From NCBI RefSeq assembly GCF_900114605.1, contig NZ_FOTP01000004.1:473890-537889 (forward strand): a stretch of 64,000 nt of DNA, read 5' to 3'. The stretch comes from Bradyrhizobium sp. NFR13 (GTDB taxonomy: Bacteria > Pseudomonadota > Alphaproteobacteria > Rhizobiales > Xanthobacteraceae). Under the pieces are notes generated by a model, which saw only the letters and a list, made by a program, of their open reading frames with translations, searched no databases and was not told the DNA's origin. Position numbers and translations under genes: made by a program. This document shows, one piece after another, positions 8,167 to 18,065 of the stretch (position 1 is its first letter; each line of letters starts with the position of its first letter).

Positions 8167-10635
8167 GTGACCGCGGCAAGGCAGTTATCCGGAAGCCCGG
8201 ACGTCAAATTGTTCGACGACATTCCCGCTTTGCAGCGTAAATGGCGGGCGGCCGTTCGCCCGGGCCAGATTCTCCCCGGCTATGAAGAAGTGATGCTCGG
8301 CAGTCTTGGGCGGATGGCCGATCACATCGTCCTGCTCAAGGTCGAGGGCGAGACGCTTGAAGTGTCACGCAGCGGCCGCTATGTGCAACAGTGGCTGGGC
8401 GACGATCGCTGGGACATTCCGCTCGACGTGCTGGCGCCTGATTGCGTGCGTGCGCTGACGGAAGCTGCGAATTGCGCGCTGCAGGCCAACCGGCCGCATT
8501 TGATGGTGGCGCATTGCGTGCGTGACGGTCTGGTTCATACCTATGACATTCTCGCGCTGCCGACAGCGTCGCGCTGGGGCGGCCGACTGGTCGGCGTCTA
8601 TGTCAATGAGCAGGGTACCCGCTACAATCTGGTCGATGCGATCTTTTCGTCGACCGATGAGGGCATCGTGTCGCTTGCAGCGATCCGGGATTCCGCGAGC
8701 AAGGCTTTCGATTTCCAGATCGTGCATCATAATCAGGGTGCATCGCGCCTGCTGAAAGTGTCACCCACAGACCTTCAATGGCGCAAGCTGAGCGTAGGTG
8801 GCCACGCGTTGTCGCTGCCCAGTGTGACGCAGTGGCTGCTGTCGATGATCGCTAACGGCCAGAGCGGTCAGCTCGAAATCGACAGCGACGATCGCAACCT
8901 TCGGCTCAGCGCGACGGCCTTCGGCGATCTCGTGTCCCTCACGGTCTCCGACGTTACCGACATCAAGCGCCGCGAGGCCTCGTTTCGGCTGTTGTTCGAC
9001 AGCAATCCGATGCCGATGTGGGTGTTCGATGCTGAGACGATGGATTTTCTCAGCGTCAATGACGCGGCTATCGCGCATTACGGATACGATCGCGCAACTT
9101 TCCTCCGTATGCAGCTCAAGGAAATCTGGCCGCGTGACGAGTGGGAGATTCATACCCGCGCGCTGATGCAGCTCGGAGATATCTATCAGTCGGATCGCAA
9201 CTGGCGCCACCTGAGGGCCGACGGAAGCGAGATCGAGGTGCTGACCTATGGCCGCCGCGTGATGTTCGACGGCCGCGATGGCTTCCTGGTGGCTGTCGTC
9301 GATATCACTGAACGTCGCAAGGCCGAGGCGAGGGTTGCGCATATGGCGCATCACGATGCGCTGACGGATTTGCCGAACCGTATTTTCTATCAGGAACGTC
9401 TCGCGCAGGCGCTCGATCACGACGATCCGAGCAAGCATGTGGCGGTTCTCTGCATTGATCTCGACCTGTTCAAGAACGTGAACGACTCATTCGGCCATCC
9501 GATGGGGGATCGGCTGCTGAAGATGGTAGCCGCGCGGATGCGCGCCGAGGTCCGCGGCAACAATCTCGCAGCCCGGCTCGGTGGCGACGAATTTGCCGTG
9601 GTGCTGGCGGCCGATATCACACCCAACGAAGCCAATGATTTTGCCGCACGGCTGATTGAAATCATCAGCGCACCCTATGACATGAACGGCGTCGAGGTTG
9701 TGATCGGCGCCAGCATCGGTATCGCCATGTCGCCGGGCGATGGCGATACCAGCGAAGAGCTGATGCGCAATGCCGATATGGCACTGTATCGGGCCAAATC
9801 CGAAGGCGGAGGCGTGCATCGCTTCTTCGAGCGGGAGATGGATCGCCAGGCGCAAAAGCGCCGCGACATGGAGCTGGATCTGCGCAGCGCTTTCGCCGAT
9901 GGCGACTTTGAACTGCACTACCAGCCGTTGGTGGATTTGGCCGCGGACCGCATCACCGGATTCGAAGCGCTGCTGCGCTGGAAGCATCCTGAAAAGGGTA
10001 TGATCTCGCCGGCGGATTTCATCCCGGTTGCGGAGGATATAGGCCTCATCGTCACGCTCGGCGAATGGGTGTTGCGCAAAGCCTGTGCCGAAGCTGCCAA
10101 ATGGCCTGATGACATCAAAGTGGCGGTCAATCTCTCGCCGGTGCAGTTCCGCAGCCGCAATCTGGTGCAGGTCGTGGTAGCCGCGCTGGCCTATTCCGGC
10201 CTGTCGCCGCATCGCCTGGAGCTGGAAATCACCGAGTCGGTCTTTCTTGCGGAGACCGAGGCTAATCTGGCCATCCTGCATCAGCTCCGTGCGCTGGGCG
10301 TCCGCATCTCGATGGACGACTTCGGCACCGGCTATTCCAGCCTGAGCTATCTCCGGAGTTTTCCGTTCGACAAGATCAAGATCGACAGGTCCTTTGTGAA
10401 AGATCTCATCGAGCGTCCCGATTGTGTCGCCATCGTGCGCGCAATCTCGGGACTCGGTCGCAGCATGAACATCACCACAACGGCCGAGGGTGTCGAGACG
10501 ATCGATCAGCTCGACTGGCTGCGTGCGGAAGGCTGCAACGAGGTGCAGGGCTTTCTGTTCAGCCCGGCCAAGCCTGCGTCGGAAATCGAGAACTTGCTGC
10601 GCCGGTTCGGCAGCCAGGCGTCCCGGGCTGCGTAA
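8167..10635 (+). CDS. PAS-GGDEF-EAL c-di-GMP cyclase/phosphodiesterase
   Basis: 822 residues from GTG 8167, chosen because GAAGGGG precedes it; the frame is open from TTG 8005. The N-terminal 270 residues hold a PAS-like segment, followed by a PAS domain (about 275-380, LLFDSNPMPMWVFD... to TERRKAEARV). The GGDEF domain has an intact active motif (RLGGDEFAV, near residue 470) and the EAL domain has EALLRWKHP (near 600), plus NLSPVQF, LEITES, DDFGTGYSSL and the loop-6 region. Both catalytic sites look complete, so it may make and degrade c-di-GMP. No membrane segment is seen. The PilZ protein at 2292 is a possible effector. Confidence 0.93.
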   Translation: MTAARQLSGSPDVKLFDDIPALQRKWRAAVRPGQILPGYEEVMLGSLGRMADHIVLLKVEGETLEVSRSGRYVQQWLGDDRWDIPLDVLAPDCVRALTEAANCALQANRPHLMVAHCVRDGLVHTYDILALPTASRWGGRLVGVYVNEQGTRYNLVDAIFSSTDEGIVSLAAIRDSASKAFDFQIVHHNQGASRLLKVSPTDLQWRKLSVGGHALSLPSVTQWLLSMIANGQSGQLEIDSDDRNLRLSATAFGDLVSLTVSDVTDIKRREASFRLLFDSNPMPMWVFDAETMDFLSVNDAAIAHYGYDRATFLRMQLKEIWPRDEWEIHTRALMQLGDIYQSDRNWRHLRADGSEIEVLTYGRRVMFDGRDGFLVAVVDITERRKAEARVAHMAHHDALTDLPNRIFYQERLAQALDHDDPSKHVAVLCIDLDLFKNVNDSFGHPMGDRLLKMVAARMRAEVRGNNLAARLGGDEFAVVLAADITPNEANDFAARLIEIISAPYDMNGVEVVIGASIGIAMSPGDGDTSEELMRNADMALYRAKSEGGGVHRFFEREMDRQAQKRRDMELDLRSAFADGDFELHYQPLVDLAADRITGFEALLRWKHPEKGMISPADFIPVAEDIGLIVTLGEWVLRKACAEAAKWPDDIKVAVNLSPVQFRSRNLVQVVVAALAYSGLSPHRLELEITESVFLAETEANLAILHQLRALGVRISMDDFGTGYSSLSYLRSFPFDKIKIDRSFVKDLIERPDCVAIVRAISGLGRSMNITTTAEGVETIDQLDWLRAEGCNEVQGFLFSPAKPASEIENLLRRFGSQASRAA

Positions 10636-10642
10636 ATCCGGT

Positions 10643-11209
10643 TCAGAACCGGCTCACCACGTCCTTGAGTTCTGGCCGCGGTCGGTCCTCGATCACCCTG
10701 TCGGGTTTGCCGCCGATATGGATGAAGCCGGCCAGTTTTTCATTGGCGGCGAGGCCGAGGCCATCGAGCACGTCGCGGTCATAGGCCATCCAGCCGGTCA
10801 GCCAGTTAGCGCCATAACCCATAGCTGTGGCGGCTGACACGATGTTCATGCAGCTCGCACCTGCGGACAGTTCCTGCTCCCATGGCGGAATCTTCGGATG
10901 TGGCTTGATGATGCTCACTACGCCGATCACCAGCGGCGCTTCCGTCAGCTTGTGCTTCTGCGCCTCAATATCCTCGACCGGTGCATCGGGATTCTTCCGT
11001 GCGAACACGGTAGCGATGACATTGCCGGCGCGCTTGCGGGCGTCACCTTCGAAAATGATGAAACGCCATGGCGCCAGCTTGCCGTGATCCGGCACGCGTG
11101 CCCCGATGGTCAGGATGACTTCGAGTTCGGCGGAGGAGGGACCGGAGCCGGTCATCTCGCGCGGTTTGACGGAGCGGCGGGTCTTCAGGAAGTCGATGGT
11201 GTCGGGCAC
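10643..11209 (-). CDS. Nitroreductase family protein
   Basis: 188 residues, the usual length of the short YdjA-type nitroreductases. FMN-binding features are visible: RRSVKPREM near the N-terminus, GARVPDHGKLAPWRF, and GANWLTGW, with the C-terminal IHIGGKPDRVIEDRPRPEL. The family reduces nitro compounds or related substrates with NAD(P)H; the physiological substrate is unknown. It converges with the GGDEF/EAL gene with a 7-bp gap. Confidence 0.88.
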   Translation of the reverse strand: MPDTIDFLKTRRSVKPREMTGSGPSSAELEVILTIGARVPDHGKLAPWRFIIFEGDARKRAGNVIATVFARKNPDAPVEDIEAQKHKLTEAPLVIGVVSIIKPHPKIPPWEQELSAGASCMNIVSAATAMGYGANWLTGWMAYDRDVLDGLGLAANEKLAGFIHIGGKPDRVIEDRPRPELKDVVSRF

Positions 11210-11272
11210 GGGCAGCTCTCACAGGTGAGGATGTGCAGGATCTACAAGATTTGGTTGACCGCTTACCACGCG

Positions 11273-11298
11273 AAAAGGCCCGCCACGAGGCGGGCCTT
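11273..11298 (-). terminator. Terminator of the thrS operon
   Basis: Perfect 10-bp stem AAGGCCCGCC / GGCGGGCCTT with a 4-nt loop; on the minus strand it runs into TTTT. It lies 50 bp past the stop of the small gene 11348-11560. Confidence 0.75.
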
Positions 11299-11347
11299 GC
11301 TGATTTAGACGGATTGTGACCGCGCGTCCCTGTGATTGGGCGCCCGC

Positions 11348-11560
11348 TTAACCGGCCGTCTTGCGCTCCGGCATCTTGGACGCACGATCCAAGAGATCGC
11401 GGCCCAGATCCTCCAGCACTGCGCGTGAGGCGAGATAGAGGCTATGGCCACGCTCGGTCTCAAGCGCCAGCGCGACGACGTCTGGCCGGTTGGGATCGGG
11501 GATCAGCTGGTAGGATCGGAGCGGGTAGGCCTCGATCTCGATTTCCGCGTCGTCGCTCAT
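11348..11560 (-). CDS. Small conserved hypothetical protein behind thrS
   Basis: 70 residues, acidic at the N-terminus (MSDDAEIEIEAYPLRSYQLIPDPNRPDVVALALETE) and basic at the C-terminus. It starts 4 bp after the thrS stop on the same strand and shares the terminator at 11273-11298, so it is cotranscribed with thrS. The pattern suggests a small alpha/beta protein. No function is recognised. Confidence 0.7.
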   Translation of the reverse strand: MSDDAEIEIEAYPLRSYQLIPDPNRPDVVALALETERGHSLYLASRAVLEDLGRDLLDRASKMPERKTAG

Positions 11561-11564
11561 CGGC

Positions 11565-13598
11565 TCAGGCCTCCGCCGTCGCGCGCTTCACATCCGGCGG
11601 CGTCGCCTCATCGACCAATGCAGCGATCGCCTCCTCGGTGGACATCACCTTCTGGCCGTCGCTGCCGAGACGGCGCACCGAGACGGAGTGGGTCTCGGCT
11701 TCCTTCTTGCCGACCACGAGAAGAGCAGGGATCTTGGCTAGCGAGTGTTCGCGGACCTTGTAGTTGATCTTCTCGTTGCGCAGATCGATCTCGACGCGGA
11801 GGCCAGCCTTGCGCGCGGCCGCAGCGACGACCTTGGCATATTCGTCGCCTTCCGAAGTGATCGTGGTCACGACCACCTGCGTCGGCGACAGCCAGAGCGG
11901 GAAGTTGCCGGCGAAGTGCTCGATCAGGATGCCGATGAAGCGCTCCATCGAACCGCAGATCGCGCGATGCACCATGACCGGCGCCTTCTTCGATCCGTCG
12001 GCGTCGATATAGAACGCGCCGAAGCGTTCCGGTAGGTTGAAGTCGACCTGCGTGGTGCCGCACTGCCAGTCGCGGCCGATGGCGTCGCGCAGCACGTATT
12101 CGAACTTCGGTCCGTAGAACGCGCCCTCGCCAGGCGAGATCTCGGTCTTGATGCGACCGCCGGACTGGCTCTCGATTACTGACAGCACGGTGGCCATCAC
12201 GCGTTCGGCGTGATCCCACATCTCATCGGTGCCGACGCGCTTCTCCGGCCGCGTCGACAGCTTGACCACGATGTCGCCGAAGCCAAAGTCGGAATAGGTC
12301 GACAGGATCAGATCGTTGATCTTGAGGCATTCTTCGGCGAGCTGAGCTTCCGTGCAGAACACATGGGCGTCGTCCTGGGTGAAGCCGCGCACGCGCATCA
12401 AGCCGTGCATGGCGCCCGACGGCTCATAGCGATGCACGACGCCGAACTCGGCAAGGCGCAGCGGCAGGTCGCGATAGCTCTTGAGGCCATGCTTGAAGAT
12501 CTGCACGTGGCCGGGGCAGTTCATCGGCTTGAGCGCAAACCAGCGCTTGTCCTCGGCTTCGTCGCCGGCGGACTGCGCCGCGAACATGTTCTCGCGATAC
12601 CATTCCCAGTGGCCTGAGGTCTCCCACAATACCTTGTCGAGGATCTGCGGCGCATTGACTTCGCTGTAATCGCCATTGAGGCGACGCCGCATATAGGCGA
12701 TCAGCGCCTGGAAGATGGTCCAGCCCTTGGGGTGCCAGAACACGACGCCCGGGCCCTCTTCCTGGAAGTGGAAGAGGTCGAGTTCGCGACCCAGTTTACG
12801 GTGGTCGCGCTTCTCCGCTTCCTCGATCTGCTTGAGGTACGCGTCGAGGTCTTCCTGTTTGGCGAAGGCCGTGCCGTAGATCCGCGTCAGCATCGGATTG
12901 TTGCTGTCGCCACGCCAATAGGCGCCGGCCACCTTCATCAGTTTGAAGGCATTGCCGACCTTGCCGACCGACGTCATATGCGGGCCGCGGCAGAGGTCGA
13001 ACCAGTCGCCCTGGTAGTAGATCTTGATCGGCTCGTTGCCGGGAATGGCGTCGACCAGTTCGACCTTGAAGGCTTCGCCCTTGTCGCGGAATACCTGCTT
13101 TGTCTTCTCGCGATCCCAGACGTCCTTGGTGAACGGTTTGTCGCGCGCGATGATCTCGCGCATCTTCTTCTCGATCGCGCCGAAGTCCTCGGGCGTGAAT
13201 GGCTCGTTGCGGAAGAAGTCGTAGTAGAAACCGTTCTCGATCACCGGACCGATGGTCACCTGGGTGCCCGGCCACAGCGTCTGCACGGCTTCGGCCAGCA
13301 CATGCGCCGCGTCATGCCGGATCAGCTCCAGCGCGCGGGGGTCGTCGCGGTTGATGAAATCGATCTTGGCGTCGGCGTCTATCGAATCGGAGAGATCCGA
13401 GACGGTGCCGTCCAGCGCCATGGCGACGGTGCGCTTGGCCAGCGACGGCGAGATGCCCTTGGCGATCTCGAAACCGGTCGTGCCCTTCGCAAATTCGCGC
13501 TTGGCGCCGTCAGGGAATGTAACGGTGATATTGTTGGTTTCGGCGGGGGTGAGGTTGGCGAGGCCGAACTTGAATCCCGAGCCTTCATTCTCTGTCAT
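11565..13598 (-). CDS. thrS: Threonine--tRNA ligase
   Basis: 677 residues from ATG 13598, with AGGAGAGAAG upstream. The domains are in the usual order: TGS domain ([19 protein letters not shown]), the second additional editing domain ([24 protein letters not shown] with the HxxxH zinc/editing site), the class II catalytic core (motif 2 [23 protein letters not shown] is intact, motif 3 [18 protein letters not shown]) and the anticodon-binding domain (residues 570-660). Zinc ligands include the Cys in PMNCPGH. It charges tRNA-Thr; a tRNA-Thr gene lies at 30546. The open frame beyond 13598 is not coding. Confidence 0.97.
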   Translation of the reverse strand: MTENEGSGFKFGLANLTPAETNNITVTFPDGAKREFAKGTTGFEIAKGISPSLAKRTVAMALDGTVSDLSDSIDADAKIDFINRDDPRALELIRHDAAHVLAEAVQTLWPGTQVTIGPVIENGFYYDFFRNEPFTPEDFGAIEKKMREIIARDKPFTKDVWDREKTKQVFRDKGEAFKVELVDAIPGNEPIKIYYQGDWFDLCRGPHMTSVGKVGNAFKLMKVAGAYWRGDSNNPMLTRIYGTAFAKQEDLDAYLKQIEEAEKRDHRKLGRELDLFHFQEEGPGVVFWHPKGWTIFQALIAYMRRRLNGDYSEVNAPQILDKVLWETSGHWEWYRENMFAAQSAGDEAEDKRWFALKPMNCPGHVQIFKHGLKSYRDLPLRLAEFGVVHRYEPSGAMHGLMRVRGFTQDDAHVFCTEAQLAEECLKINDLILSTYSDFGFGDIVVKLSTRPEKRVGTDEMWDHAERVMATVLSVIESQSGGRIKTEISPGEGAFYGPKFEYVLRDAIGRDWQCGTTQVDFNLPERFGAFYIDADGSKKAPVMVHRAICGSMERFIGILIEHFAGNFPLWLSPTQVVVTTITSEGDEYAKVVAAAARKAGLRVEIDLRNEKINYKVREHSLAKIPALLVVGKKEAETHSVSVRRLGSDGQKVMSTEEAIAALVDEATPPDVKRATAEA

Positions 13599-13721
13599 GT
13601 CTTCTCTCCTGTGGCTCACTCCTGCACACGGGCGCAGGTAAGCGGACGAGCGGTATAGCAGCCGATTCGGGCGTTGCAACACCAGTCTGGCTGACCTGAT
13701 TTGCACGCTCGGCGGGCAGGT

Positions 13722-13762
13722 TTGACTTGCATGCAGTTGCATCCATAAGATGTGACATCTTG
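13722..13762 (+). promoter_or_regulatory. Promoter with overlapping palindromes before the MFS gene
   Basis: TTGACT (13722-13727), 17-bp spacer, CATAAG (13745-13750). Two symmetric elements overlap it: ATGCA-GT-TGCAT inside the spacer, and AAGATGT-G-ACATCTT at 13748-13762 over the start point. This layout suggests control by a local repressor, unidentified. Confidence 0.45.
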
Positions 13763-14905
13763 ACAGTCGCTCGCCCCTACGCCCCCACCGCACTCATGAT
13801 CGGCAATTTCGTCACCGGCATTGGCCTGATAGGGCCGACGGCGATGCTTGGCGAGTTGTCGGCGGGGTTGGGTGTCAGTATCCGCGAAGCGGGGCTTTTG
13901 ATCACCTTCGGCGCAGTGATGCTGTGCATCTGCTCGCCCCTGATGTCGTGGCTGACCAGCCGGATCGAGCGAAAACCTCTGCTACTGGGCATCATTGCGG
14001 TGGTTGCGGCGGCCAATCTCGCATCGGCTTTCGCGCCGAATTTTGCCGTGCTGCTGGCGATCCGCCTGATGATGTGCATCGCTGCCGCGCCCTACACGCC
14101 GCAGGCTGCGGGCGCAGTCGGGATGCTGGTGCCTCCGGACAGGCGTGGCAGCAGCGTCGCCTATGTGTTTCTCGGCTGGACGCTGGCGGCCGCGGTCGGT
14201 CTGCCGCTGGTGACCTTCATTGCCAGCCGCTATGGCTGGCGCGAAGTTTACGCATCCGTCGGTGTGATGAGCTGCCTGAGCTTCATGCTGCTGGCGTGGC
14301 GATTACCGCGCGGACTGTTCGGCGCGCCTGTCGATCTCAGCACCTGGTCTTCGCTGGCGCGCAATCGTCTGGTCGTATTGCTGCTGATCATCACGACGCT
14401 ACAGCTTTCCGGGCAGTTTGCGATTTTCACATTCATGGCGCCGCTCCTCGAGCGGCTCGCGGGGGCAGGGCACGATGCGGCAGCGTCCGTCTTTGCGATC
14501 TATGGTGTCTGCGGATTTCTCGGCATCATGACCGCGACGCGGATCGTCGATGGCTGGGGCGCGCTCAATACATCCATCCTGTCCACGTCGCTGGCGCTTG
14601 CGGGCATAACGGTGTGGAGTTTCGGCGCGGGCCTGCTGCCGGTGATGGCGCTCGGCGTCGCAATCTGGGGGCTCGGCTTCGGTGCCATCACGTCGATGCA
14701 GCAGGTGCGGCTGATTGGAGCTGCGCCATCGGCCGGAGCAGCATCGGTGTCGCTCAATACGTCGATGCTCTATGTCGGCCAGGCGATCGGATCGGGCATC
14801 GGTGGTGCGCTGTTCGCCGGCGGATACTTCCAGACTTCGGGCTTTGTCGCGATGGGTTTCCTGACGACGGCACTGGCGGCTATCGTATTCAGCCGTAAAA
14901 TGTAG
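13760..14905 (+). CDS. MFS transporter (drug/metabolite efflux type)
   Basis: 381 residues from TTG 13760, which gives the N-terminus usual for this family just before TM1 ([22 protein letters not shown]). Twelve hydrophobic segments are visible. The motif-A-like loop after TM2 is [11 protein letters not shown]. It resembles the AraJ/arabinose-efflux-permease branch, exporting drugs or metabolites across the inner membrane. The start is uncertain: ATG 13796 or TTG 13727 are alternatives; a promoter-like site ends at 13750, so 13727 is unlikely, and a start at 13760 would make the mRNA nearly leaderless. Confidence 0.85.
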   Translation: MTVARPYAPTALMIGNFVTGIGLIGPTAMLGELSAGLGVSIREAGLLITFGAVMLCICSPLMSWLTSRIERKPLLLGIIAVVAAANLASAFAPNFAVLLAIRLMMCIAAAPYTPQAAGAVGMLVPPDRRGSSVAYVFLGWTLAAAVGLPLVTFIASRYGWREVYASVGVMSCLSFMLLAWRLPRGLFGAPVDLSTWSSLARNRLVVLLLIITTLQLSGQFAIFTFMAPLLERLAGAGHDAAASVFAIYGVCGFLGIMTATRIVDGWGALNTSILSTSLALAGITVWSFGAGLLPVMALGVAIWGLGFGAITSMQQVRLIGAAPSAGAASVSLNTSMLYVGQAIGSGIGGALFAGGYFQTSGFVAMGFLTTALAAIVFSRKM

Positions 14906-14916
14906 GGACGTATCGC

Positions 14917-15243
14917 TTAGTCGCAGATGCGGGTCAGTTGCGCCTTGAACGGGACGCCGGGCAATTGCAGCGCACTGCCTTCGAAATCGAGCAGGTCGCC
15001 ATTGACGCGGCCGGTCAGTGCCAGTGTGACACCTTCAAAGCCGAAGACCGACTTGAAGCTCTGATCCGGGTTGTAGCGTTTCGATGACACCTTGGCGGAG
15101 ATGGTCTCGCCTCTGTTTTGATAGTTGCCCATGAAGGCGAAAGCGGAGTTTCCACCGCGCAGCTTTCCGCCGATTGCATAGACGACGCCGGTCCCGGTGC
15201 CGTGAATAGTGTGAAAATGTACTTCGTATAGGCCGTCTTCCAC
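14917..15243 (-). CDS. GrlR-like family protein
   Basis: 108 residues. Family features are visible: N-terminal MEDGLYEVHFHTI, GTGVVYAIGGKLRGGNSAFAFMGNYQ, then a KVSSKRYNPDQSFKSVFGFEGVTLALTGRVNGD block. GrlR of enteropathogenic E. coli is a lipocalin-like negative regulator of type III secretion, but rhizobial homologues occur without that context and their role is unknown. No GrlA or secretion gene is nearby. A second member lies at 53640-53972. Confidence 0.75.
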   Translation of the reverse strand: MEDGLYEVHFHTIHGTGTGVVYAIGGKLRGGNSAFAFMGNYQNRGETISAKVSSKRYNPDQSFKSVFGFEGVTLALTGRVNGDLLDFEGSALQLPGVPFKAQLTRICD

Positions 15244-15307
15244 CTGAGTGCCCCGGGCAATGATGTTAAGTGAAGATGAATTTTGCGAGATGAAGTGGCG
15301 GCACCCT

Positions 15308-15817
15308 ATGGTATCAAATGTTATTCAACAATCCCGCCAGCAGACATTTTTTAAAAATAGCTTTGATAATTCGAGGTTCGGTGTGCCGCGAGATATCCGC
15401 CAACTGTTCTCCGCATGCGTTGCTACATTAACAGTCAGTGTGTTGATGAGCGGCTGTGCATGGCTGCCGCCGCAAGCCTGTCTGCCGCCGTCGCGCATCA
15501 TGGTGTCTGCGGAGATGATCTTCGGCCGCAACATTGGCGATCGGCCTGCTATCAGCGAATCTGCATTTGCAAATTTCGTCGCAAGGGAAATCACGCCCCG
15601 CTTTCCCGATGGTCTCACCGTCATCGATGGAGACGGCCAGTGGCGCGACGCTGCTCGCAATGTTGATGTCCGCGAAAGGGCAAAGGTCGTTCTGATCACG
15701 TTTGCCGACGACGCTCAGAAACGTGCCGACCTCGTTGCTATCGCGGAAAGCTATAAGCGGCAGTTCAATCAGCAGTCCGTACTCACAAAGGTCGGCAATG
15801 TCTGCGTAAGCTTCTAG
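15308..15817 (+). CDS. DUF3574-type lipoprotein
   Basis: 169 residues from ATG 15308; 15260 and 15290 are alternative starts and no ribosome site decides. A hydrophobic signal (LFSACVATLTVSVLMSGC) ends in the lipobox LMSGC, so the mature protein would be lipid-anchored at Cys. The downstream domain has the DUF3574 signature: AEMIFGRNIGDRPAISESAFANF, TPRFPDGLTVIDGDGQWRD and KVVLITFADD. Function unknown. Its 3' end overlaps the convergent yidD gene by 4 bp. The 5' region is AT-rich compared with its neighbours. Confidence 0.75.
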   Translation: MVSNVIQQSRQQTFFKNSFDNSRFGVPRDIRQLFSACVATLTVSVLMSGCAWLPPQACLPPSRIMVSAEMIFGRNIGDRPAISESAFANFVAREITPRFPDGLTVIDGDGQWRDAARNVDVRERAKVVLITFADDAQKRADLVAIAESYKRQFNQQSVLTKVGNVCVSF

Positions 15818-16152
15818 TTTGCGCTGTCATTGACACCGCGCCAGCGCGCGTAACGCCACGGCGTATACCAACGGGCATCGGACGACAGCTTGGCCGGCAC
15901 GTTATCGATACCCGAAGTGCCCCATGGCTGGCACCGGAGCAGCCGAGCCAGTGTCATCCATCCGCCGGCCCACAATCCGTAGCGCTCGATGGCTTCGTCG
16001 CCATAAACGGAGCAGGTTGGGAGGTGCCGGCAATTGTAGCCAACGAGCGGAGACAGCGTGTGGCGGTATATCCAGATCATGCCGCGACCGGCATTGCGCG
16101 GCAGCCGTTGAATAGTACCGACGCAGTTCGGGCACACGGATGAATGTTTCAT
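15814..16152 (-). CDS. yidD: Membrane protein insertion efficiency factor
   Basis: 112 residues with the YidD signature YRHTLSPLVGYNCRHLPTCSVYGDEAIERYG and GWMTLARLLRCQPWG. YidD helps the YidC insertase place proteins in the inner membrane; it is a small peripheral protein with an amphipathic helix. In many bacteria it sits next to rnpA and yidC, but here it stands apart, as is usual in this group. An extra C-terminal tail of 25 basic residues (DARWYTPWRYARWRGVNDSAN) follows the core. Confidence 0.92.
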   Translation of the reverse strand: MKHSSVCPNCVGTIQRLPRNAGRGMIWIYRHTLSPLVGYNCRHLPTCSVYGDEAIERYGLWAGGWMTLARLLRCQPWGTSGIDNVPAKLSSDARWYTPWRYARWRGVNDSAN

Positions 16153-16355
16153 GGTCGGTTTGCTATCAGATCAGCCGGGTTTTGCCCGGTTCCTTTGCAT
16201 GGAACTCGCTTACTTATGCATCGGAGACACACCTGCCAATTTATCACACGCAGTGCAGCAAAAGTAACTGGACGCTGCGGCGAAGCCAGCTAGGTTTTCA
16301 CTTGACGCCTGTGTGACGGAATCATGAGCGTTATTTGGGGCCGTTGCCATTGCTC

Positions 16356-17324
16356 ATGAGAGTGTGGGGAACCGACTTGGGACGTATAAGGTCGCTTCGA
16401 TCAGGTAGTTCGGCGCTGTTTCGCGCCGCGGCCTTTTGCATCGTTCTTCCCGGCCTCGCGGCCGGCCTGCTGGCTTCGGTCGTGTCCTCTGCCCAAGCTG
16501 CAGCGGTTCTCGAAGAACGCAAGCTCCCGATGCGCTTCACCTGGGTTGCCTGCGAGCCGAATTGCCGTGGCTGGATCGGAGCGGTGGGGATTGTCACCGG
16601 CGACACCGTCAGGGATTTCGACGAGTTTTCCAAAGGCCGCGATCTGACAGAGGCGACAGTGGTGCTGGATTCCAGCGGTGGCTCGGTCAATGACGCCATC
16701 ACCATGGGTCGGCGCTGGCGCAAGCTTGGCCTGCGCACTACGGTCGGTATCACGGTCGATCTGCAATCGTCCTCGGGCGCCATGAAGCCGGCGGTCGTGC
16801 CGCAGGCCTATTGCGAATCCATGTGCGTGTTTCTGCTGCTGGCGGGCAAGACCCGCTACGTGCCCGAGGAATCCCAGGTGCGCGTCCATCAGATCTGGAT
16901 GGGGGACCGCGCCGACGATCCGAAGGCTGCGAGCTATACGGCAAACGATCTGATGATCGTCGAGCGCGATATCGGCCGTCTCGCCAAATATACCTTCGAC
17001 ATGGGAGGTACGGGCGATCTCTTGTCATTGTCGCTCAGTGTGCCGCCGTGGGACGATCTGCATCGGCTTACGGAAACCGAATTGAAGATGACCAATCTGA
17101 TCACGACTCATCGTGTCGACGATGTGTTGTCCGAGCCTCGCAGCCAGGAGACGCCGGTCGCCTCACTGGCGCCTAAGTCGGTACAGGATCGTTTTGTGAG
17201 CGGGCCGGAAAACGAAAACACCCCCGTCGCCTCGTCGCCGGTCGCATCTTCGACGAAGTCGACCAAGACGGCCGAGGCCTCGGTGCCGACCGGCGGCGTC
17301 GTATCGGCACCGTCAGGGAAATAG
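16356..17324 (+). CDS. ClpP-like periplasmic serine protease-type protein
   Basis: 322 residues from ATG 16356. A signal/membrane segment (ALFRAAAFCIVLPGLAAGLLASVVSSAQA) is followed by a ClpP/crotonase-type core: VVLDSSGGSVNDAITMGRRWRKLGLRT, then AYCESMCVFLLLAG and RVHQIWMG. In this COG3904-like group the residue after Cys-x is usually part of an SAC motif; here it reads CESMC, so whether a catalytic Ser is kept is unclear. The last 70 residues are a Ser/Thr/Pro-rich tail. It probably acts in the periplasm; substrate unknown. Confidence 0.7.
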   Translation: MRVWGTDLGRIRSLRSGSSALFRAAAFCIVLPGLAAGLLASVVSSAQAAAVLEERKLPMRFTWVACEPNCRGWIGAVGIVTGDTVRDFDEFSKGRDLTEATVVLDSSGGSVNDAITMGRRWRKLGLRTTVGITVDLQSSSGAMKPAVVPQAYCESMCVFLLLAGKTRYVPEESQVRVHQIWMGDRADDPKAASYTANDLMIVERDIGRLAKYTFDMGGTGDLLSLSLSVPPWDDLHRLTETELKMTNLITTHRVDDVLSEPRSQETPVASLAPKSVQDRFVSGPENENTPVASSPVASSTKSTKTAEASVPTGGVVSAPSGK

Positions 17325-17335
17325 CCGCACTGGTG

Positions 17336-17800
17336 TTACGCCGGCGTCGGTTGGCTGGCTCCGGTGTTTGACTTGGCCTCAATCTGCCCGATGGCGTCCA
17401 CGACCGCATCGAATGTGAGCAGCGTCGAGGCGTGGCGCGCCTTGTAGTCGCGCACCGGTTCGAGCAGGGCGATATCGGCCCACTTTCCGCCCGATGGCGG
17501 TGCGCCGTTTTCCTTCAGCATCTTGCGCACGGTCTCGCGCAGCGCACGCAATTCCTCGGCAGTCGAACCCACCACATGGCTGGCCATGATCGACGACGAG
17601 GCCTGGCCAAGCGCGCAGGCCTTCACGTCATGGGCGAAGTCGGTGACCACATCGGCATCCATCATGAGATCGATCTTCACGGTCGAGCCGCAGAGCTTGG
17701 AATGGGCGGTGGCTGACGCATCGGGGGCAGGGAGGCGGCCCAGCCGGGGAATGTTACCGGCGAGCTCGATGATGCGCTTGTTATAGATGTCGTTCAGCAT
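17336..17800 (-). CDS. Iron-sulfur cluster assembly scaffold protein (NifU/IscU-like)
   Basis: 154 residues. Two of the three scaffold cysteines are visible: KLCGSTVKIDL (Cys37) and VKACALGQASSSIMASHVVG (Cys62). The third position, where IscU/SufU have Cys, reads ARHASTLLTF, so the third ligand is replaced. This is typical of the rhizobial branch that sits beside folE and hisI, but how it holds a cluster is not known. It lies divergent to folE with a 265-bp gap. Confidence 0.8.
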   Translation of the reverse strand: MLNDIYNKRIIELAGNIPRLGRLPAPDASATAHSKLCGSTVKIDLMMDADVVTDFAHDVKACALGQASSSIMASHVVGSTAEELRALRETVRKMLKENGAPPSGGKWADIALLEPVRDYKARHASTLLTFDAVVDAIGQIEAKSNTGASQPTPA

Positions 17801-18065
17801 CTGATTCGGACCTTAACTGTGCCCTTACGCGCCGGGATCGTGCCCTTGGCGGGCGAGGAACTGGACCTTATATAGGATGACAGCCCAGCCATGAGAATGC
17901 CGGGCATTCTCCAGATCGCCGGAATTTGAGAATTCAGTTCGGCGGCCTCGGTGTTATTGTCGCAAGACGATGTTTTATTGACGGACTCAGGCGTCCGGCG
18001 GCCCGGCCGCCCCGTCTGCCCGGTGACACTCCGGCCTCCCATGGGGCCGGTCGAACGGAGTAAAG

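Noticed and set aside
12732..13658. 308-codon plus ORF opposite thrS
   Set aside because: Shadow of thrS.
13599..13760. T-box or other riboswitch before thrS
   Set aside because: No specifier-loop or T-box core seen; only 160 bp of GC-rich leader.
13925..14898. 324-codon second frame in the MFS gene
   Set aside because: Shadow with Cys/Arg-rich composition; membrane segments are only in the main frame.
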